Below, piece after piece: positions 57,221 through 64,000 of a DNA stretch of 64,000 bases (positions within the stretch are counted from its first letter, which is position 1; each line of letters starts with the position of its first letter). The DNA lies in NCBI GenBank assembly GCA_002682825.1, contig NOKP01000002.1, positions 3,475,378 to 3,539,377 on the forward strand, given 5' to 3'. Source of the stretch: Neonectria sp. B-13. Taxonomy: Eukaryota > Ascomycota > Sordariomycetes > Hypocreales > Nectriaceae. Both the position numbers and the translations under genes were made by a program. The notes beneath the pieces were generated by a model. The model made no database searches. It had not been told where the DNA came from and was given only the letters and a program-made list of their open reading frames with translations.

Positions 57221-60200
57221 GAAAACGAAAAGGATATTAATAGGCTCTGGAAGAGCATATAATGGATTATAATGGGAGGAACATTCATCATCTTCAGCGA
57301 AGCGATGCTTGGGGAAAGGTCACAGAACCTTACTACGACTATTTTGGGGTTTGTTGGACGCCGACTTGGATGAGTTGTAAGCGAGGAGTTCTTCAGGCTT
57401 GGGATACAATCTCATTTTCATGTCAAGATTATCATGAAGATTATGTTCTGTCTTGGATTCACAGCGACGTTGGCATGGATATGGCAATGTCTTGGGCTGG
57501 TTTGGGGAAAACAAAAAGCGATAGCTTCATTAAAGCATAATTGTTCTTGTCATCTTTGCCTTTGCTTGATTCTTGATGCCATTTCCGTGCTTCGTGCCCT
57601 TTGTTGGTGATCTGACGGGTATAAATTCATCCCTTATGACGGCATCGTCTCTTTGAAATCAACAGCTTTGTACGACCTTCCGAGTGAACCGTGAGACCGG
57701 CATTTCCCGGCCCAAACATCGAACATGGCTGGAAGTAGCGGCTTGGGGGAAAGAGACAACAGTTGCACGCAGGGTCCTTTGGCATCATCGTAGCCCGGTC
57801 TTCGTGCATTGCCGTCGGCCGACGAGCCACGTGGACTTCCGGCAATCCCGGTGCCCGCTGCTGCTGCGCCGATGCCTCCCCCGGCGGAGCTCGCTTGAGG
57901 CCACAGGAACGATGACAAGGGGTGGGTAGGAAGTAATATTTTACCCAATCCCACATATTCTCCCTGCTCCATCGTCAGATGTGGCTCGCCTGACTTTCTG
58001 TCGAGCACAAGATCCGTGAGTTGCTTTCCGAGGCTGGGCCCCTTGTGGGTTGATGCTTGCTTCCCGCCCCTTGCTCACAGTAGCTGCAGGGCGGCCGACC
58101 GATGGGTTCGGCGCTGATTGGGCCGTTTGGTCGGTCCGTTCCAGCGGGGGATCCACTTGACCAAATGGGGTTGTGCGCAGGGGCTCGTTTGGGCTGTGAT
58201 TGGTTGAGGATCCATGGCTCAGTTCTGGCCAATCAGTCACGGAAGCTTTGGCCTTGTTCGCCAGGCATCTGGCGTGTCTCACCTTACCACACTACCTTAC
58301 CTTGACATCATTCGAAGATGTTGATACCGTTGCGATGCTGACTCCTGCATAGTCTTGCTAACTTCTCAACTAATCTTGCGTCTACGGCATCTAAAAACTT
58401 CATGCAAAAAGCTTACGTTGATGTGATCCCCCAAGCGGATGTCCTGGTTAGTACATGACTCCACCTAACACATGACTGACGAAGGTGATCTACGTTTCAG
58501 GATCTCTTTGCTCGATTTCGAGGAGATTCACCTTTCATACATACGCCAGGGGGCTCATATGCAATAATGACTTTGTCGAAAATTCTGTGGGATCTCTAAG
58601 AGCGATGACCAGTCATCATGGAAAATAGGAGGATGAGGTTCTAAGCCGCCAAATACGACCGACGAAGCTTCTTCAGTTATGAATATTATGACACTGGCGA
58701 TGATAATCACCATTTGCAACTAGAGTCCCTCCCAAAGAGACTCGGCAAAACTTTTCACACCATCCCGCCATCAATAGGGCTGCACCGCCACTTCAGACCT
58801 GACCGAACCTCTGGTTTCGTGATCGAACCATTCCTAGGCGTATTTGGAAGACCTCGATCACTTACCAAGATCCTGTGCCTATAAAACTCACCGGCTGCAG
58901 TGTCCAGAAGAACATGTCGCTGCCATTTCGACGATGAGGAAACAGAGGAACAGCAAAGGCTCTCGATTGGTAGGCTGTGGTCAATCCCGAGAGGTAACCC
59001 GACACTTTGACTCTTCGAGTGTCTTCAGGTCATCTATTGAAGAATTTCGCGGAGACTTCCCGTCCCACGGCCCGTTATCCCTGACTCCGACATGAGCACT
59101 GCACATCGTCCCATTCCAGGAACGCCCGAGTCGAGGAACAATATGATCCCTGTTGGCTCCTTAAAAAAACCCGGCGGGGCCTTCGCAACTTTCGCAATAG
59201 TCTAGAATGTCTAGTATCAAGCTTACGGACGATGGGGGTAGGTATATTGAAGGCCGTGCCCGCTGCTGTACTCCCATTACATCGTTCGTCCAATCTGTTG
59301 TGCGACTCGAGGATTCCCTTGTTGCGAACTTGTACAGAGGTCTAGAGTTTACCGAGTATGAAATGGCTTCGCGCGGGTGAGTTGAACGGAGTCCGCCGAT
59401 GAGAGGGGATGTTAATCTCAACAGCTGGAAATCCGCCAACTCGACTATTAATTGGAGCTTCTAGAACCATGCTCCTTGTGAGGAGAAAGGAGAGACTTGA
59501 ACGTCACCCGTATCTTCACTTCTTTCCAGCTCACCTTCCTTCCGTTGGGCACAGCGATGGATTGCCACGGCAAGTGGTGGTTGATATCGCTGGTCGGAAC
59601 CGCTCGGAAAGCATTCCGAGCAGACCGCTAAATGACAGTCATGGGTGTGCCATCATGTCAACGAAGGGCGTTCAGGTTTGGACATTTTGACATGCGCGCA
59701 TTGAAACGACGGGAGATCGACGACTAAGCTGGGATCGACGACTGAAATGGGCGTTGTTCATCGCTAGCCCCCGATCATTGCCAGGCGCTTGGGACCTCAG
59801 TTCTTTGTCTGGTCCTCACGCGCATCGGAACAAAGAGGCAACGCTTCTCGGAACGCCATTTCGCACTTTGACAACAACGACGTAGGGCGCACGGCGTTTC
59901 GGATAGGATGTCAAAGGCAAGGCAAGGCAGCCAATTGACCTGGCAATCTGGAAAATTCTCCACCAATACTGTTCTGCGATGCGGTTCTTTGCGTTACGGT
60001 TCGACTGCTGTACGAAATACGCCGAGTTGACAGTTCACCATGACAAGACCCGCTCCCCGCTTCAGGCGATTTGTGACCGGAGTGTGGGGATTTGGAGCGA
60101 AGTGGGATGGCAGATGGATCTCGAACTATAGATAAAGGGGCGCCGCCGCATCCAACGTCCAACGCCGTTGCTTGCCGTTGTTCTCTTGAACTCAACAAAG

Positions 60201-60250
60201 AGCGCATTGACAACCGAGTGAGACGTATACAGCCTCCCCGACTAGAGATC
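57221..60250. other. 3-kb intergenic region upstream of the decarboxylase gene
   Basis: No supported gene. Frames are short and overlap on both strands. I checked it for a HET-like or transposon relic and found none that I recognise. Confidence 0.5.
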
Positions 60251-61890
60251 ATGGACTCCCAAGAGTTTCGAGAAGCGGCCAAGGCGGCCATTGACGAGAG
60301 TACGTTGTGCTGAACTTTTGAATTCTGTATCTTGCCCCCCTCCCCCGCATTCCGGTCGTCGGAACGCCAATCCAAACACCAAAAAACCCATCGCCAAACA
60401 GTTTGCCACCAACTGAGACGAGACCCGACTAACCTCCCGTAGTCACCGAATACTATGACAATGTCGGTTCGCAGCGCGTCGTCTCCGAGGTCAAGCCGGG
60501 CTACCTCCGGCCTCTGCTCCCGGCGTCGGCGCCGCTGGACCCGGAGCCGTGGTCGGCCATCCACGCCGACGTACAGTCCAAGATCCTTCCCGGCATCACG
60601 CACTGGGCCAGCCCGCGCTTCATGGCCTTCTTCCCCTGCTCGGGCAGCTTCCCGGCCGCCCTGGCCGAGATGTACTCCAACGCCTTCAACGGCGCCCACT
60701 TCAACTGGATTTGCAGTCCCGCCGTCACCGAGCTCGAGACGGTCGTCATGGACTGGCTCGCCCAGGCGCTCGGCCTGCCCGAGTGCTACCTGAGCGGCGG
60801 CAGCACTCACGGCGGCGGCGTCATCCACGGCAGCGCCAGTGAGGCCATCCTTACCGTCATGTGCGCCGCCCGCGACAAGTACTTGGCGGCGGTCACGGCG
60901 GACCTCGCCGATGACAGCGAGGAGAAGGAGGAGGAGCTCTGGCGCCACCGCAGCAAGCTCGTGGCCCTGGGCAGCGCGGGCTCGCACTCGAGCACCAAGA
61001 AGGCGGCGCAGATCCTCGGCGTGCGCTTCGTCGCCATCCCCGTCACCGAGGACGCCGGCTTTGCGCTGACGGGCGCCGCCGTGGCCCAGACGATCGCCGA
61101 CCTCCGGGCCCGCGGCCTCGAGCCCTTCTACCTGACGTCGACGCTCGGCACCACCGACGTGTGCGCCGTCGACGACTTCGCCGGCATCGCGGAGGCGCTG
61201 GTGCCGTCGGCCGGCACCGCGCAGGACATCTGGGTGCACGTCGACGCCGCCTACGCCGGCTCGGCGCTGCTGCTCGAGGAGAACCAGCCGCTGGCGGTGC
61301 CGTTCGCCCACTTCCACTCCTTCAACTTCAACCCGCACAAGTGGATGCTGACCACCTTCGACTGCTCGGCCGTCTGGGTGCGCCGCCGCGCCTGGCTGAT
61401 CGAGGCCCTGAGCATCAAGCCGCCGTACCTGCGCAACCAATTCAGCGATAACGAGCTGGTGACCGACTACCGCGACTGGCAGATCCCGCTGGGCCGCCGC
61501 TTCCGCTCGCTCAAGCTGTGGTTCGTCCTGCGCAGCTACGGCGTCCGCGGTCTGCAGGCGCACATCCGCCGCGGCGTTGCGCTCGGCGAAAGCCTCGAGG
61601 CCAAGCTGGTGAGCCGGCCGGACCTGTTCTCCGTCTTCACGGCGGCGCGCTTCGGCCTCGTCACGCTGCGGGTGGCGGGCGCCGACGAGGACGAGATCAA
61701 CGCCCGCACGGAGCGTGTGTACGAGGGCATCAACGCCTCCGGGGAGTTCTACCTGACCAGCACAGTTGTGAATGGTAAGTTTGCCATCCGCGTGTGTACC
61801 AGTGTTGAGCGCGTGGCCGAGGAGCATGTCCAGCAATTGTTTGATATCTTGGTGGAAAGGGCAACCACTGAGGTGGGCAAGAAGGATTAA
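60251..61890 (+). CDS. Aromatic-L-amino-acid decarboxylase-like, PLP-dependent (group II)
   Basis: Exons 60251-60299 and 60443-61890 give 498 residues. It looks close to animal aromatic amino-acid decarboxylases: EVKPGYLRPLLP near the start, H198 in GSHSST (stacks on PLP), D284 in VHVDAAYAGSA (bonds the pyridine nitrogen), and K316 in FNFNPHKWMLTTFDCSAVWV (the PLP lysine). In the catalytic loop Y359 is kept in TDYRDWQIPLGRRFRSLK, where Phe marks aldehyde synthases, so true decarboxylation is expected. Substrate is probably Trp, Tyr or DOPA-type; I cannot say which. Codons are very GC-rich (third position nearly all G/C), more so than several neighbours. The 143-bp intron follows codon 16. No neighbour suggests a secondary-metabolite cluster. 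Confidence 0.92.
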
Positions 61891-62164
61891 ATGGACAAAA
61901 AAGGCGCATCTTGAGGCCAAACAGACTCTGAATATACTGAGGAAACGGATAGACTTTTACGGAATATCGGTTGGTTAAAATGTTCATTAGATGATGCAAA
62001 TAAAATAGCAAAGCCCGTTAAAACTATCATAAACTCCTGCACTCAATCTGTCTCGCTGGATATCATTGTTCGTTTCTCGTCAAAGTTCATGGTACATCAT
62101 CTGCCCATGATGTATCGAACAGCCAACTGCAGTTCACCATCCCCTTCCGCCTATACCCCGGGCA

Positions 62165-62602
62165 TCACTGATCAACGACCGTTGATCTGCTTCTCTTTGG
62201 TCCATACTCATAGTATTTCTCGTCAATGCCCCCGTCATCATGCTCACTAAGCCGAGTCTCGGATCTCTCCCTCGCCCTGTCCCTCTCCCTTCCTCTTCTT
62301 GGCCGTCTTCTACCCGACGACCGCGCAATGGAGTCGTCACTCTCATCGTCACTCCCATCCGCACCACTGCCCCTGCGCGACTCTTGTTTATGCTCCTCGA
62401 TGCTCCGCCGGCGGGTCTTGTCAAAGTCGCGGTTCAGCAACGTTAGCGTGCCGACGAGCGCGAGGAGGATGCCGGGCGTCCAGTTGAAACCGCATTCTTT
62501 TTCGCGGACCTCAGGTTGCTCGTGGGAATGATGTTGATGAGGGCGTGAGTGATGGGACGGTTTGCTCCGGGGGGGAGCGGATGTAGCATATCGTCTTGGC
62601 AT
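62165..62602 (-). CDS. Small single-pass membrane protein, hypothetical
   Basis: One exon, 145 residues. A His/Ser/Pro-rich head (SHHSRPHQHHSHEQPEV) is followed by one hydrophobic segment, FNWTPGILLALVGTLTLL (about 39-56). The tail is highly charged: acidic and Ser-rich (GSDDESDDS), then Arg-rich (RRRPRRGRERDRARER). I do not recognise a domain. The layout suggests a tail exposed to the cytosol or another aqueous side of an organelle membrane. It converges with the decarboxylase gene, with 274 bp between their stops. Only length, composition and ATG position support it as a gene. Confidence 0.6.
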   Translation of the reverse strand: MPRRYATSAPPRSKPSHHSRPHQHHSHEQPEVREKECGFNWTPGILLALVGTLTLLNRDFDKTRRRSIEEHKQESRRGSGADGSDDESDDSIARSSGRRRPRRGRERDRARERSETRLSEHDDGGIDEKYYEYGPKRSRSTVVDQ

Positions 62603-63412
62603 TTTAGGGGTTGTTTGGGTTTGTTTTGAAGTGTTGTGTCATGGACTGAGAGCCAACGAGATCGTGTGGAAAGGCTTTGTTGATATCAATGTATTCGGTG
62701 AGGACGATGAAGCAGCCCTCACTCGGTGGAGTATTTATACGTAGGTTGGTATCGAATGAAGAGTAACACCGATGTCGTGCCATGGATGTACGTCCTCGAT
62801 CTCCGACGTCAGTTGCAGTCGCGGCGTGGCCTGGGGTTGAAACACTGTGAATCATCCTCCCTTTGTGAGAGGGAAGATGGATGCTCGACGTGGCTATATA
62901 AGCCTTCTCACTGGACCTTTGAACCGCCCAGCCACCCTCCTGAGACATGTCCTCCCCAGCCTAAGACAAGGCCGAGACACTCACTGCCATTAGGCCCATA
63001 CTGTAGATGTGCTGACGCCAGTGGTGATTCTGGTGAGGCATCCAGCGGTGCTTATTCGATGGGGAAACGACGATCCCGGCACAGGGGTTGTTGGTGTGGT
63101 GCTGTGATGGCTGTGATGTCACCAGTGACGTCTTGTAGTTATTGCGGCCATTCTTGCGGCATCGTTCCACGAGTCACAAGCCTCAACATTCATCAAACCT
63201 GAGCTTCCCCACCTCCTTCACCAGACCTATGTGTTGCGAAATGGGATTGCGAATCGTAGCCACTGAATCAGTCCGGTTGTATTATTGCCCTGCTCCTTGA
63301 TTGTTTCCATGATATGCGTGCTGTATCTCTAGCCAGTGACGCCAGTGTACTTCTACCCAGTGTTGCCCGTGTATGTCTGTCTACTCTGTGATATGTACTG
63401 CCTTCAAATAAA
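62603..63412. other. Intergenic region
   Basis: About 800 bp between the small membrane-protein start and the NTE1 stop, both on the minus strand. No coding signal or repeat seen. Confidence 0.5.
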
Positions 63413-64000
63413 TCAGATGCTAGCTCGGCGAGGGGCCATGGTCCGATGCAGTGCCCGCTTGGCTTCAGTTTCTTCTACCAAAGGCAGCACTCCTTGGGCC
63501 CTCATCTTCTGCAGAAACTCCAACCCATAAGTGTATCCAAGTTTATACAGCTCGTCAAACTTGTGGAAATCAAGCGTCCCGTAATCGTCGATTGGCGGTC
63601 GCATGTAAATGCACCCCGCCATTGTCTTGGCACGCTCCAGAGCATCGACACTAGACACATATGCAAGCCGTGCCTGGATTTCAGCTAGTGTTGGAGGGTT
63701 GGGATGTGACGAGAACGGATTCCACCGGTTGAAGAAAGCCCATGCTCCTGAAAGTGAGTCACCGTACGTCTGAGGTTGGTTGTCATCTAGCGCTCCGACA
63801 TCGATCGCAAAGATGATGTCAACCCCCAGGCCCTTCATGTGAGACACTGTGAGGTTGTCGACGTAGCCACCATCTAGCAGCATGCTACCCTCATCACAGA
63901 GAGGAGGTAGCAATCCAGCCAGCGACATGGATGCTCGGATGTATCGCCATGCGTAACCACTGGTGTGAAACTCGGCTCGACTTTTACTGATGTTTGTCGT
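63413..64000 (-). CDS. NTE1: Lysophospholipase NTE1, C-terminal part (cut by window edge)
   Basis: The last 196 residues are visible; the frame stays open to the window edge, where the gene continues to the right. The patatin-like end is clear: [19 protein letters not shown], then [20 protein letters not shown], whose DGG carries the catalytic Asp of the Ser/Asp dyad. The Ser nucleophile motif (GxSxG) must lie beyond the edge. A C-terminal segment after about 63600 ([20 protein letters not shown]) fits NTE1 tails. The enzyme breaks down phosphatidylcholine at the ER membrane to glycerophosphocholine. The cyclic-nucleotide-binding-like and transmembrane parts of the family are outside the window. 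Confidence 0.93.
   Translation of the reverse strand, partial: TTNISKSRAEFHTSGYAWRYIRASMSLAGLLPPLCDEGSMLLDGGYVDNLTVSHMKGLGVDIIFAIDVGALDDNQPQTYGDSLSGAWAFFNRWNPFSSHPNPPTLAEIQARLAYVSSVDALERAKTMAGCIYMRPPIDDYGTLDFHKFDELYKLGYTYGLEFLQKMRAQGVLPLVEETEAKRALHRTMAPRRASI

Noticed and set aside
59911..61920. A 669-residue minus-strand open frame
   Set aside because: It lies opposite the GC-rich decarboxylase gene. The translation is repetitive in Arg/Gly/Val/Ala and has no domain, so it is a codon-bias shadow.
60251..63412. A secondary-metabolite cluster around the decarboxylase
   Set aside because: The neighbours are a small membrane protein and NTE1; there is no synthase, transporter or cluster regulator in the window.

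Overview
The window is nuclear DNA of a filamentous ascomycete (Pezizomycotina, most likely Sordariomycetes). Genes are interrupted by short GT-AG introns (mostly 50-150 bp) with CTRAY branch points. There is an intron-bearing tRNA, long pyrimidine-rich leaders and gene families typical of these fungi. I rebuilt exon structures by hand from splice signals, frame continuity and family similarity. I support 15 complete protein genes, one gene cut by the right edge, one regulatory upstream ORF, one tRNA gene, one decayed HET-domain gene and one weak small-ORF candidate. The window has two assembly gaps, at 21530-21551 and 52796-52895.

Layout. 1-3084: no gene seen. 3085-6498 (+): F-box/WD/UIM ubiquitin-pathway protein. 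7765-10167 (-): secreted, repeat-rich, probably GPI-anchored wall protein. 13629-16474 (+): membrane-anchored pepsin-fold protein that seems to have lost one catalytic Asp. 17311-19321 (-): Tah18 diflavin reductase. 22076-23699 (+): two-RRM RNA-binding protein. 24873-26147 (+): ArfGAP of the Gcs1 type. 26752-27719 (+): electron-transfer flavoprotein beta subunit. 27858-28088 (+): possible zinc-ribbon small ORF. 29429-31418 (+): arginine attenuator peptide uORF followed by the arginine-specific carbamoyl-phosphate synthetase small subunit. 32021-34012 (-): Acinus-like SAP/RRM/RGG protein. 35674-36770 (-): DJ-1/PfpI-family protein. 38059-41301 (+): Tsc1 (hamartin). 41753-41848 (+): tRNA-Ile(AAU). 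About 42660-43480 (-): HET-domain relic. 45809-47230 (+): GH17 beta-1,3-glucanase EglC. 48452-49960 (+): ZIP7/Yke4-type zinc transporter. 49961-55708: 5.7 kb with no recognisable gene. 55709-57220 (+): arrestin-like adaptor. 60251-61890 (+): aromatic L-amino-acid decarboxylase. 62165-62602 (-): small membrane protein. 63413 to the right edge (-): 3' end of NTE1.

The genes are mostly housekeeping and do not form one pathway or a biosynthetic cluster. The clearest regulatory unit is the arginine attenuator peptide plus CPA1: a peptide of 24 residues encoded in the mRNA leader stalls ribosomes when arginine is high. Here the peptide is split over three exons, so splicing must occur before the attenuator exists. 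Other points of interest are the HET relic beside the tRNA gene, the apparently inactive pepsin-like membrane protein with an in-frame alternative acceptor, the repeat-built wall protein, and a 55-nt G tract touching an assembly gap.
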